Assembly: GCA_037962975.1 (NCBI GenBank)
Contig: CM075673.1
Coordinates: 165,746,667-165,810,666, forward strand
From: Clitoria ternatea
Taxonomy: Eukaryota > Streptophyta > Magnoliopsida > Fabales > Fabaceae
DNA length: 64,000 bases
Reading direction: 5' to 3'
Both the position numbers and the translations under genes were made by a program. How positions within the stretch are numbered: position 1 is the stretch's first letter; each line of letters opens with the position of its first letter. Under the pieces are notes generated by a model. It made no database searches. It was not told the DNA's origin and saw only the letters and a list, made by a program, of their open reading frames with translations. Shown here one piece after another: positions 34,040 to 44,438 of the stretch.

Positions 34040-36011
34040 TTATGATTTTTAATTTATTTGAATGATTTTAAACTATTTTTAATAAATTTTATAAAATATA
34101 AAATATAAGTGATACTACATTTGTTCCTAGATATAAGGCACTCAGTAACATCTTAATTTTTATTATTGGTTATTTTTTAGGAAAATCAATAATTTAAAAA
34201 ATGGATTATTATAATTAATTAATTAAAACCATGTGAAGTTACCAAATTACCCTTGTGGCTTAAATTGTAAAAATTTCAATTTCCTCACTTTGTCTTATCA
34301 CTGACGCCCGCGCATGTAAACCAAAAACAGAATTCAACTTCTCTTCTCCTTCTTCCTCTTCTACAACTACCATCTTCATCAATTGCCATTGTCTCTTCAT
34401 CAAGCAAGCTTCAATTTCACTTGTTTTATCTCCTCCATCCTCGGGTAGCAAAGGGAACGTATGGGTTCCCTTAGATTTCTCTAATTTCAAGTAAGCTTCA
34501 AGAACCTAAACTGATTTTGGTCTCAGGGATGATTCTAAAGATTAATCTCTTTCAATTTTCATGAAGCTAGAGTGTTTGGGAACCACCAAAAACCATGGGC
34601 AACTTGGGCATCTTGGGTTCCTTGAGTTTTCCATTGCAAGGAAAAGGTTTCATGAGAACCCATTTTTGGTTTTGGCGTGGTTATTGGTTCTAGCTTCTAA
34701 TTGCTTCACTTTCATGGTTATAGACTGGTGCAGAAGCAATTTTAAATTATGGGCAGCTTTGTAACATTGAGGAGTTGAGTTTCAGAACCGGTAGACATTA
34801 TTCAGCAAGTCGAATGCTTTCAAAGTTTTACTGTTTTACTAAATCGTTAATATTAAAGATGTTTTGGGTTGTTAATAGGTTGATAAATAATTAAATTATA
34901 TGGTTTCGGTGGTTAGTTAATTAATGAAGGATTATGGTGAATGTTTAATGTAGGTCCAGTCTTGAAATAAATTCGTGAAGTGATCGGATTACGCTAGAAA
35001 TAGCTGGAACTTGGATTCCAAGTAGGGGGATTATTATATTTTGACTGTATAGGTTATAAATGGATTGGGAAATGCATTAATATTTGAAAACATGCTTAAA
35101 TGATATTATATGATTGCTAAAATTGATGAGTGATTGAATGAATAATATTATGATTGATGATTATATGAATCTTAGATCTGTTATTGTGAATGATATGTTG
35201 AAATAGATTGTGATGTATTGCATTGAATTGTTGTGAAAATTTGACTATGAGCTTGGATGTCGAATGAATGATGAATTATGTTTTAAACTGCTTTGGATTG
35301 CAATGGATGAGAATTTTTTAGAATTTGAATTATGTTAGAAATGCATCAAGTTGCATTAGAAAATCTTTGGATAGCTTAATTGTGAATTATTGATGTCTGT
35401 TGCATAACATCTGTATAAAAAGGATACACACAGGACTACAGGGGGCTTGTGTTCTAAGCTTAAATGAGAGGGGCCCCTGTTGATAGGCAAAGACCCTGTG
35501 GTGTTCCTTTGGGTTCACCGGATGCCTTAAATCAGATTTTAAGGTCAGCATGCAACACTATAGTTGATTATTGCTATCACGGGGTTTGGTGATCGGTGTT
35601 GCTTAAACGGGTGGGCAGTTGGTATACCTATAAATTACAATAATAGTTGAGATATGACCAAAAATATATACTGCACTATAGAATTTAATCAGTTTGAGTC
35701 GGGTTCACATGCATATGCATTATCATATGAGTCTAATGATTGAGAGTAGTGTGGCAGCAAATGATGTCTGAATTACATTATATTTCTAATGATTTTTTAT
35801 CTGAATGACAAGTAACATGAATGAATGATATGTTTTATGGATTTAGTTTTAAGATAACTATGTATATAAGATTGAATATTTGTTTCAGTACTTGTCATTA
35901 AAAATATATGCTCACCTCTTCAAACATTTTGATGAAACAGTGAATTTGAACCAAGGGGAAGAATGAGTAAGGCTGGATGGAGTTTGTTATCATCCAGAAT
36001 TAGATGTAATA

Positions 36012-36013
36012 TA

Positions 36014-36053
<40 letters not shown>
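36012..36053. repeat. (GT)n(AT)n microsatellite
   Basis: A run of TG dinucleotides followed by TA dinucleotides, about 40 bases in total. Likely length-polymorphic. Confidence 0.95.
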
Positions 36054-36060
36054 ATGTAGC

Positions 36061-36246
36061 TTGTGTGACATCCCGACGCTGTTGAGGGCATGGAGTAATC
36101 GTCGGTGCATGGGTATGAACAATGAGCAACTCCTGGCAGGCTTCCAGTAGGGAATGTAAGATCCTGGGCACTGTTGAGGGCGGGAAGTGATCGCCGGTGC
36201 ATAGACACAGATAAGGAGTGGCTCCTGGCAGACTTCCAGTGGGAAG
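36061..36246. repeat. ~90-bp tandem duplication
   Basis: Two diverged copies, about 36066-36160 and 36163-36246, share CTGTTGAGGGC, GTGATCGCCGGTGCAT-like sequence and CTCCTGGCAGRCTTCCAGT. It lies inside the LTR-like region. Confidence 0.75.
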
Positions 36247-36329
36247 GACATATGAATGAACCGAATACATACCAGAATGAGAGAGATACAAAGACTATAT
36301 ATACAGTCAAGGATAACTTAAAGGAATTA

Positions 36330-36451
36330 ATTCATACCTATACCAACAAATGCATTTTCCTTTTTGGTAGTCCATCACTTAAGGATTCCAAGGTTAAGCA
36401 TGATTAACTTGGAGAAATTCTGGGATAGGTGACCTCTTGGGAAGTTCTCGA
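36330..36451 (+). repeat. 5S rRNA-derived sequence (not a functional 5S gene)
   Basis: AAGGTTAAGCATG corresponds to the plant 5S internal box A (AAGTTAAGCGTG). GGATAGGTGACCTCTTGG then GAAGTTCTCG corresponds to box C (GGATGGGTGACCTCCTGG then GAAGTCCTCG). Spacing between the two is close to that of 5S, and CATACC and ATGCA words precede it as in the 5' half of 5S. Other positions have diverged and the 5S ends are lost. Cassandra-type elements are known to carry 5S sequence in their LTRs, which is the likely origin. Confidence 0.65.
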
Positions 36452-37320
36452 GAAGTGTGTGATTGAGGACAAAACACACTGAAAAGGTCTTATGTTGATT
36501 TGTGAGGAGAGTCGTTCATTCCTGAAAAGCGATCGGAGCGTTACAGCTTGTATAGCTTTTGGTGTTTTGCCTTGGTCGGCTCTACGCTCTGGTATTTAAG
36601 TGTCTATATAATAAATGATTTGGTGGCTGAAACTGTCCCCATAAGATGGCACAAACTTATGATGAAATTTAAAAGCTTATGTTGATGAATATGATATTAT
36701 AAATGCATAATTGAGCAGGTTCTATTTTAAGGCATTGAGCCTATGTTTAATTGTTGTGATGCTGATGGAAATGATGTTTGTATGTTAAATTATACATGTA
36801 TAATGTTGAAATGGCATAGAGCCATGGTTGTGTTGAGTATAACTATAATGGATAGGTTTTTGTGGCTTAGACAGTGGTGATGTTGATTATATATAATGGA
36901 TTGGCATTAATATTAAATTATAGCGAGGAAAAGTCATAGTTTTATAAATAATATATAAATGTAAAGGACTAGCAAGGTGATATTGAGAATTTTGGGGTAA
37001 TGGAACCCTTGGACAAATTTAAAATGGTCCATAAGACCTTTAGGACTGGTGTATGTTGATTGATTTTCATTTAAATAGAAATTTAGTAAAATGGTTATGT
37101 AATTTGCATGAAAATTTAGCATTTTTAAAGAACTAGAATAGCTATATTTTGATCTGGGCGGTTTTGGTGAGGTTGAAGAACATCTATATGAACAACAAAT
37201 TAAGGATCACTTCAATCCTCATATTGAAGTCTAACCCTCATCCCTAGTACTTAGCATACTATTTTCAGTAATTTTAATTATTTCATCAATATCAACAAAC
37301 AACATTGATTCTATAACACC

Positions 37321-38347
37321 TTGGAAAGAAATCTATTTCCTGAAAGACCAATAATGTTGGAAGAAAAAGAATATACTCAATTCACCAATGAGCTAAACAA
37401 GAGGGGATGGGGTATCTTGGCTTCTCCAGCCATAAGCATTGATGAATTAGCGGTAAGGGGATTCTTTGCCAATGTCTTTCCACTGAAGAAAAGTGAAAGA
37501 GTAAAAACTACGTTAAAGGTTGGCAACTGGACAATTCACTACACTCGAGAAGCTATCAAATACTCTGCTAGGAAACAAGCACCGATGAGAAAATGATTAC
37601 TCCGCACATTGCCTATTCCATAAGAAGTTTAAGAAGCAGGAAGTTGAGGGTTACAATGTTAGAAAGATGATTTAGGTACTATGCATCCCTAGAGGGGATG
37701 TTGAGAGGAATAAATATGGGGAGGCTCACTATTTTCTAGGAAGGAGCCTAGACACTCTATCCTAAATTTGGTTGATCTTCCTGTTATCCATCATTTTCCT
37801 TACTGCTTACACATCCGACCTTTCGATGAAAAAGGCCTTGTTTTTATATTGCATCTTAAAGAAGAAAGGAATAGATATGGCTCAAGTCTTTTCTGATGAG
37901 GTTCATCAAATTGTAGTCTCCATATCCAAGAAGAAGTTGTTCTTTTATCTAGCCTTAATCATTGAGTTATGCAGGAGATACAAAGTTTGCCTTCTTTTGG
38001 ACTCTATTCTTGACACTCTATAGTTGGTTCCCCTAAATTTGAACTAAAGGAAACCATGGATGTTGACTACATCAAGTATCATTGTATTAACCCCTGGGAA
38101 AATAATCCACATCTACAGATGACTTACCTACAAAGCCATTCTACCACCCGATCTTGCATGACTATAAGCTCGTTTTGATACTCATTTTGATTTCTTGTAT
38201 TCTCAATAGGTTTCTCATAACAAAGCGTACAGGAAGTTGTTAGCCTCTATGGGGAAGTTTAGCTTAAGGTCAAATGAGGCACTATTTATCCAGACTTCTG
38301 ATGAAGACTTTGATGCTATTGTGGCATGTCCCTGGGGACATGCCTAC
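37321..38347 (+). pseudogene. degenerate plant transposon-associated protein gene
   Basis: An open stretch at 37321-37596 reads ERNLFPERPIMLEEKEYTQF, then a NKRGWGILASPA block and AVRGFFANVFPLKK. It resembles the domain annotated as putative plant transposon protein, found in retroelement-derived open frames. Further on the frame is broken by many stops and shifts, with islands such as FSLRSNEALFIQTSDEDFD (about 38255-38320). The right part was cut by insertion of the Mutator-like element at 38358. Sequence after the element (44439 on) continues with an acidic Gly/Ser/Asp-rich stretch that fits the same frame. No function is expected. Confidence 0.5.
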
Positions 38348-38357
38348 CTTTTAGGAG

Positions 38358-38568
38358 GACAAAACCCCCTATTTGGTCCCTCACTTTTTCACAATAGGAC
38401 ACTTGGGTCCTCTATTTTATAAATTGACCCTGTTAATCCCTTTCTTCATCATCATCGAACACTGAGGTCCCCACCGTCAATACACGTTATAACGGCGTCA
38501 AATTTTGGTGACGTGGCCGTTTAAATCCAAGCTGCCATGCCACGTAGGGGTTCACACGATGCCGTTTT
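38358..38568 (+). repeat. left terminal inverted repeat of the MULE
   Basis: About 211 bp. Paired with 44217-44428 by reverse complement over nearly its full length, with scattered substitutions: GACAAAACCCCCTATTTGGT at the outer edge against GACAAAACCCCCCATTTGGT on the other end. Confidence 0.92.
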
Positions 38569-38835
38569 ATGCCAGATAGGTAAAATCAAAATAAACAAAA
38601 ATTCCCTCCTTTGTTGATTCCCTACCCTTCAGAATTCCCTAACCCATTTTCGATACCAAGTCTTCGATTGTATTCAGGAATCCCAAACCCATTTTCGATA
38701 CCCACTCTTCGATTGGCTTCAGAAATTTCCTCCTTTCACTCTCATCTTCTGGAACCGTGGTCGTCTATTTTTGATACCCACTGTCGTAAGGAGCAACACC
38801 AGCATTGGTCGAAGAACACATCATAGTCGACAGAA

Positions 38836-41800
38836 ATGGGAGATTCTGTGGAGGTCAGTATTCTTTGGTTTTTTTCAGGATAAACTTAGGTAGGGGTGTG
38901 TGTTTGGAACCTTTAGGGGTTTAGGGTTTTTGACAATTGGGGGTTTGTATTTCGAACTACTAGGTCAATTTTTTTGCTTTTGTTTTGGGGTTGAACTTTC
39001 TTATAGAGGAGAACAAGGTTATGTGGTCCCGTGAACATGCATTGGATTCCTGTACTTTCATTGTCTTTTCCTATCGTGCTGTGAATTGTTTACTTTTTGT
39101 GCCCTCCATGTGCGTGCATTGTTTATATATGTCATATTTTAGTATTATTTTAATGAGTAATAAATATTTATTTTGTTTGATTTATTTGGGTAGGAAATCA
39201 GGCTTAGTCTACATTATGGTGGTAGGTTTGTAGTCAACAATGTTGGTGAGAAGGAATATAAATGGGGGAAAGTTGAGGTTTGGGGGGAGGTGGACCCAGA
39301 TTATATAGATTGTTTTACTTTTAACAGATTTGCTGAGAATAATGGGTATGATAACAAATGTAAGATATTTTGGCATGACCCACAGTATGGTCTTAATGAT
39401 GGGTTGAAGGTACTCAAATGTGATAAAGATATCTTAGAAATGGTTGCCTGTGCAAAGTCGAATGAAGGACTGATAGATGTGTATTTTGAACATCCAATGG
39501 ATGAGATAAGTATGATGGATATTCATACAGAGAATAATGGTGAAGTTGGTAGTAGTATGCAGGTAGGGGTTCAGTCAGTGTAAGTTGTTGAGAAGATAAT
39601 GGTTGAGATGTTGACATGTGCATGGCTGAAGTTGAAGGTCAGGTTCAGGTTGAAGAACAGTTAGGTAGTGAAGGTTCAATGCAGGGTCAAGATAGTAACT
39701 CTAAGATGGCAAATGTGGAAATTGGGCAGGATATGTAAAAACAGGCTAAAAGTAAGAAAGGAAGGTTGAAAGGGAAAGGAAGGTTGAAGGGGAAAGGAAA
39801 GTTGAAGGGGAAAGGAAAGTTGAAGGGGAAAAAAGGTGAGAAAGGGAAAGGAAAGATGAAGGATACAAATGAAGGTGGGAGTAAGAAGAGGAAACCACAA
39901 GGGAGGAAAAGGTCAGCTGTTCCTACTATCTTTGACATTGATATAGGGGGTGATAGTGAGGATAAAGTTAACCACCTGGGAGGAGATGATTGTGAGAGTC
40001 AAGACACATGGATTTCTGAAGAGTTAAGGACTCCTGCATGTTCAGAAGATGAGAGTGAAGGCAGAGAGGTATATCCTCAATTTAATGAAACAACCACTTT
40101 TGGCAATGTAAGGTTGGAGTGTGAGATGGAGTTTTAGTCACTTGAGGTGTTTAAACATGCTGTGAAAGACTACACTGTCCAGGCAGGAAGAGAAATTAAA
40201 TGGGTGAAAAATGATAAGGTAAGAGTAAGGGCAAGGTGCAAAGCGAAGAATTATGAATGGGAAGTCTTTTGTAGTCTGAACCCTATCAGGAAATCATTCC
40301 AAATCAAGACATTTAATGATCATCATTCCTGTGCTAGGGTGTTTAAGAACTCAGTGTGTGACCAACAATGGGTTACAGGTAAGCTTGTGAGGAGGCATAG
40401 AAATGTTAAGCACTCTGAGGTTTATGATCTTTTTATAGAAAAGTACAAGGTTAAGTTGGAGGACAAAATGATCTACAAATCAATGAAAAGGAGCAGAGAG
40501 GTGATTGAAGGATGTGAAAAAGAACAATTTTCCATGTTATGGGACTACTGTGCAGAACTCTTAAAGAGGAATCCTGGGTCCACTGTGAAGATGGATTGCC
40601 AACCTCAACCAGAAGGTCCACCCATTTTTGATAGGTTGTATATATGTTTGAAGGGATGTAGAGATGGCTTTATAGCCTGTCGAAGACCTTTAGTTGGATT
40701 GGATGGTTGTTTCCTCAAAGGTTACTACGGGGGTCAGCTTCTAACTGCTGTTGGTTAGGATGCCAACAACCATATATGGCCTATTGCATATGGTGTGTGT
40801 CAGGTGGAGAATAAGGACAACTGGAAATGGTTTCTGGAGCTGCTCCATTCGGATATTGGTGATTATAAGGAAAGAAGGCTAACCTTTATGAGTGATATGC
40901 AAAAGGTAATTACATTAACTTTTATATGGTTTAGCATCATACTTAATAGTTTCTAATAGTATTCCATACTTTGCAGGGACTTATTCCAGCACTCCAAGAG
41001 GTCATGCCTGGTGTGCCACACAGGTTTTGTGTGTGGCATTATGGCAGAACTTTTCTAAACAATGGAAAGGGGCAGAGCTGAGGTCCCTATTATGGCAAGC
41101 TGCAAGATCAACTACCTCGACCCAATTTCAAGGGAATATGGTGAAGATAAGACAGGTTAATCAATATGCTTGGACATATTTGACAAAGTTCCCAAAGGAG
41201 TCTTGGAGCAAGGCTTTCTTTGATGAGGATTGTAAGGTGGACAACGTAACAAACAATAATTGTGAGGTACTCAATTCCAAATTGGTGCATGCTAGAAGCA
41301 AGCCTATTGTCATACATTATGGTCACAATAGGAAACCATAAGGTTAAGTTGACAGGGCATGTGGGTCAGCTACCACCAATTCAACAAAGTAGGTTAGAGA
41401 AGGAAAAAAGTGCAAGTAATAACTGGAATGTAATGTGGACAGGTAACTTAACATATTCTTCTTTTGGATATTCAGATAGCTGTTTCATTAGTTTAGACTT
41501 TCATTTGGTTTTTGAATGACTTCTAATAGGTGATGGAGGGACTGAAAAATATGAGGTTAGTTGTTATCCTGCAAGGGTAGTAGTAAACCTTGGGACCCAA
41601 GAATGCACATGCAGGATGTGGCAGTTGACAGGTATTTGAAACTCTAAACACTGTAATGACTTCTTGTTGTAATGTGAGATTTTTTTTCTAACACACTTGT
41701 TTCATATTCTATAGGCATGCCCTGTAGACATGCTTGTGCAGCTATAGCTGAGAAGGGAGAACATGCAGAGGACCATTGCCATGTTGGTTTAACAATGGCA

Positions 41801-42295
41801 GCCTGGAATGCAACATATGAGCATCATGTTGAATCAGTCCCTGGGTCAGAGTTCTAGGAGAAGACAGGGTGTGTCCCACCAATTCCTCCTTTCATCACAA
41901 ACACCACTGGAAGGCCCAAAAAATAGAGACGAAAAATGGGTGAGAAAAGTAGACAGACTGCTGCCAAAGGTAAAGAAAAAAATGGGAATGAAGCTGGAAA
42001 AGCCATTAAGATGAAGAGAAAAAATCAGTCAAGCAAATGTCGTGAATGTCACGAAGTTGGACACAATAGGGCAACCTGCCCTATGGCTAAAAAGAAAAGG
42101 AGAGTCGACCAAGTGCCTGCAGAATCAACTAACCAACCTCCGCCATCACAAGAAGTAATTGATATCACATCTTCACAACCCATGTCTCAGCCAGAGGTGA
42201 CTACCTCTGTTAGAAGAAGCCCAAGATTGGCAACCCCCTCAAAAACTGCAGCATCACCAAGCCCCACTAGATACAATCTCAAGGAAACTAAATGA
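38836..42295 (+). pseudogene. MURA-type Mutator transposase gene, multi-exon, decayed
   Basis: Exon 1 (38836-38853, MGDSVE) splices to 39194, opening a PB1-like domain (EIRLSLHYGGRFVVNN to about 39500). Then come a Lys/Gly-rich linker of GKGKLK repeats (39766-39860), the MuDR DNA-binding region (FKHAVKDYTVQAGREIKW, 40150 on) and the MULE transposase core. The core shows the first catalytic Asp in LVGLDGCFLKGYYGGQLLTA and the second in TFMSDMQKGL across an intron at 40906-40976. A SWIM zinc finger (CTCRMWQLTG|MPCRHA, split by the intron 41632-41714) and a C-terminal zinc knuckle CRECHEVGHNRATC complete the order. Breaks: a frame change near 39580, TAA at 39740, TAG at 40135 and at 40756, and a one-base loss near 41040 (inside the PHRFC...H block). 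The SWIM-to-core region near 41340 is also shortened. It cannot make an active transposase. Confidence 0.9.
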
Positions 42296-42609
42296 TTATT
42301 ATTGTGTGCCTTATTGGTTTGGCTAGTAACCAGGCATGTTGGTTACACCAGGTTGTGTTTTGACATAATGGGCTAGGTTAGGAATACTTTTGATACTCAA
42401 TGACAATTATGTACATATTCTGAATTTTGAATGTGCTTATTTAAATTTATATACATTGTCTATATTACTATGCTTGTTCTAGTGTTTATTTAAATTTATG
42501 TACATTGTCTATATTAGAAAGATGAAGAAAAGAGAGTACAAAGTGTTTCCTAGAACTACCCAGCCATCCCATGAAGTGACCCTCTTGTATGCTTATATAA
42601 AGAAATATT

Positions 42610-43084
42610 CGCTCAAGCAAGTTTAAGTTTCGCTCAAGCGAATAGACCACTTCAACGTGAAGAAAGCTTTGAGTCCTGCTTCATCTGCATGCTTAGTCGC
42701 TCAAGCGGTATCAGTTCACTTGAGCGAATCTCCATATACTGATCCCTTATTCCTTTTCGCTTAGGCCATTCCTTCATCCACTGCAGCGAATCCTTTGAAT
42801 TTAGGCTCTGGACGAATGTCGCTTGAGCGAAAAGTTCTTCGCTCAAGCGATTGCTTGTTCTTTGCTCTCTGGAACATTTTAGCTTAAGCGACTAAGGTTC
42901 GCTTAAGCTTAGTGCTTCAGTTTCCTTTCTGGCTCTATTCCGCTTGAGCGAATTAATGGTTCACTCCAGCGAATCTTCAACCTGACAGCCTTAATTCTTC
43001 TTTCTTCATCTCGCTCAGGTGAATCTCTTGTATGGCTTCAGTGAACTTATTCGCTCAAGCGAATTGTCATTTCGCTTGAGCGAG
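42610..43084. repeat. field of dispersed CGCTCAAGCG / CGCTTGAGCG motifs
   Basis: About sixteen variants of an almost palindromic 10-mer, with outer arms CGCT and AGCG and centre CA or TG, occur in 475 bp in both orientations. Spacing is roughly 20-40 bases. Examples are at 42631-42640, 42698-42707 and 43052-43061 (CGCTCAAGCG) and 43073-43082 (CGCTTGAGCG). Weaker variants (CGCTTAAGC, CTCCAGCG) fill the gaps. The intervening sequence differs between units, so this is not a simple tandem array. It lies between the two convergent genes of the MULE. Confidence 0.85.
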
Positions 43085-43552
43085 ATTCTCAAAAAATGCT
43101 GGAAATCAGACTTCTCTTAATGAAGCTTCTTTATTTTTGACTTCTTTTCTTTTCCTTCTTCATTTGTGCCTGAAATCATACAAAAATCTGGGCTTAAGTA
43201 GTTCTTGTTAACCGTTTGATAATGTACAAATGCTAATGTGTTATACAATGGGGAGCAAGGTTGGATTGCACCTAACTTGCACCAAGGTCATCTATGTTCC
43301 ATTGATCCAAAAGAGTGCAAAAGGGAACCATTCCCTGTAAATTTCATAACATCAATTTCTTCATACACACAAGGATACAGATGCTGAACCATTTCAACAG
43401 TTTAACTCAATTTAAGCAAAAAACATGCACCATATGCATTTCATATTCTTACAGGGAAACACGTACATGCACCTTACATTACCACTACCGAATTAGATAG
43501 CATAAAACACCCTACATCAAAAGCCTAAACCCCCATCACCTAAATCTAAACC

Positions 43553-43987
43553 TTACATCTTCAATAACATTAACATAAACCCCATAACAGAGAATAATAT
43601 AAAAAAACTTTGAGCCAGCAAAATCATCTTCAGTTGCCCAGCTTCAGATTGCCTTTCTATACACAATTTCTTCACCACCGACTGCATATGCATCTGCCAA
43701 TCACTCATTGTATCTTGCATAACTTGAGTCATGCCTTCACAGACCTCCCTACGAACATCATTTTTAAATCTAAAAATAACCTCCTCCATCTCTATCAGCT
43801 TCGTCATGACAGTCTTCCTCCATTCTTCATCGTGAGCTACTAAGTCCCCATCAACTACCCAGGCAAAGAAATCACACTGTGAACCTCAGAGTTGTGGACA
43901 TGTCCAGAACTCGCGATTTGGATTGTTCGTCGTTTGGGAGACGCGCAACATTGGTGGGTCTCCACAGCGACATCGACGATGTGACAT
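43553..43987 (-). pseudogene. GRF-type zinc finger, coiled-coil, membrane-anchored protein; one internal stop
   Basis: On the minus strand from ATG at 43987 a 145-codon frame runs to 43553, broken once by TGA at codon 34 (43888-43886). Residues 6-43 form a GRF zinc finger: Cys6-x-Cys8-Gly, NNPNREFWTCP (Cys30), then Cys38-DFFAW. Residues about 55-115 are charged and likely coiled coil (WRKTVMTKLIEMEEVIFRF). Residues about 122-142 (ILLAQSFFILFSVMGFMLML) are one C-terminal membrane span. GRF fingers bind nucleic acids in other proteins; plants have many small GRF-plus-membrane-span proteins of unknown role. The gene is inside the MULE and convergent with the transposase gene. The internal stop makes this copy a pseudogene unless bypassed. 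Confidence 0.8.
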
Positions 43988-44216
43988 TTCCAGGCTTCGG
44001 AGACGGGCCGACGGTGACTGGAGGCTGAGGATGATGATAACCGACTATGGTTCTGATTCACACCTTCCATTGCCATTGGGTATCAAAGGAAATTTCAAAC
44101 TGAACTTGGGATGGGAGCTGAGCTTTCTTAGGGCAAGACAATCGAAAATGGAAAGTGGCATGGGGTAGGGATTTCTAAAGGGGATTTTTCTTTATTTTCT
44201 TATTTAACTATTTGGC

Positions 44217-44428
44217 AAAAACGGTGTCGTTTTTACCCCTACGTGGCATGACACCCTGGATTTAAACGGCCACATCACCAAACTTTGACGCCGTTTTAAC
44301 GTGTCTTGACGGTGGGGACTTCGGTGTCCGACGTTGACAAAGACAGGGATTAACGGGGTCAATTTTAAAAATGAGAGACCTAAGTGTCCGATTGTGAAAA
44401 AGTAAGGGACCAAATGGGGGGTTTTGTC
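44217..44428 (-). repeat. right terminal inverted repeat of the MULE
   Basis: About 212 bp, the reverse complement of 38358-38568 with scattered differences. It ends GGTTTTGTC at 44428, followed by the second copy of CTTTTAGGAG. Confidence 0.92.
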
Positions 44429-44438
44429 CTTTTAGGAG

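Larger units (their letters stand above)
28618..34044 (+). mobile_element. Non-autonomous gag-only LTR retrotransposon (TR-GAG type)
   Basis: Two 838-bp LTRs (28623-29460 and 33202-34039) both begin TGATCCG and end ATCA. They are flanked by TTATG on each side (28618-28622 and 34040-34044). The internal region opens with TTGGCACGCCCAGTAGG, a plausible primer-binding site directly after the left LTR. A purine tract CTAGGGGACAAA precedes the right LTR. The only coding sequence is a Ty3/gypsy-type gag with two stops. Protease, reverse transcriptase, RNase H and integrase are absent; the remaining 2.2 kb is non-coding tandem-repeat sequence. By eye the LTRs differ at about 20 sites, nearly all transitions, without length change, so the insertion is of modest age. 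Mobility would have depended on a partner element. Confidence 0.92.
34900..36850. mobile_element. degenerate LTR-like non-coding retroelement sequence
   Basis: No coding potential is seen. The stretch CACGGGGTTTGGTGATCGGT, the following GTTGCTTAAACGGGTG and the later ATGCTCACCTCTTCAAAC resemble long LTRs of plant chromoviruses (Tekay-like). Towards the right lies a 5S-rRNA-like stretch and then GTCGGAGCG-like sequence (GATCGGAGCGTTACAG). No second LTR or target duplication was found, so this may be a truncated or solo LTR. The identification comes from remembered family features and is tentative. Confidence 0.4.
38348..44438 (+). mobile_element. Mutator-like element (MULE), 6.07 kb, with target duplication
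   Basis: The element spans 38358-44428. Its ends are inverted repeats of about 211 bp starting GACAAAACCCCC and containing CACTTGGGTCC- and GTGACGTGGCCGTTTAAATCC-type sequence. CTTTTAGGAG is present on both sides (38348-38357 and 44429-44438), a perfect 10-bp target duplication; 8-11 bp is typical of Mutator. Inside are a plus-strand MURA-type transposase gene (decayed), a field of CGCTCAAGCG-type repeats, and a minus-strand GRF zinc-finger gene near the right end. Two convergent genes between long inverted repeats is the layout of maize MuDR, but the second gene is not recognisably mudrB. The element has inserted into an older transposon gene. Confidence 0.93.

Noticed and set aside
36330..36451. 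Functional 5S rRNA gene
   Set aside because: Ends and many internal positions have diverged and it is a single copy in an LTR-like context.
39676..39938. Minus-strand frames rich in Phe and Pro
   Set aside because: Antisense of the GKGKLK-repeat linker of the transposase gene.
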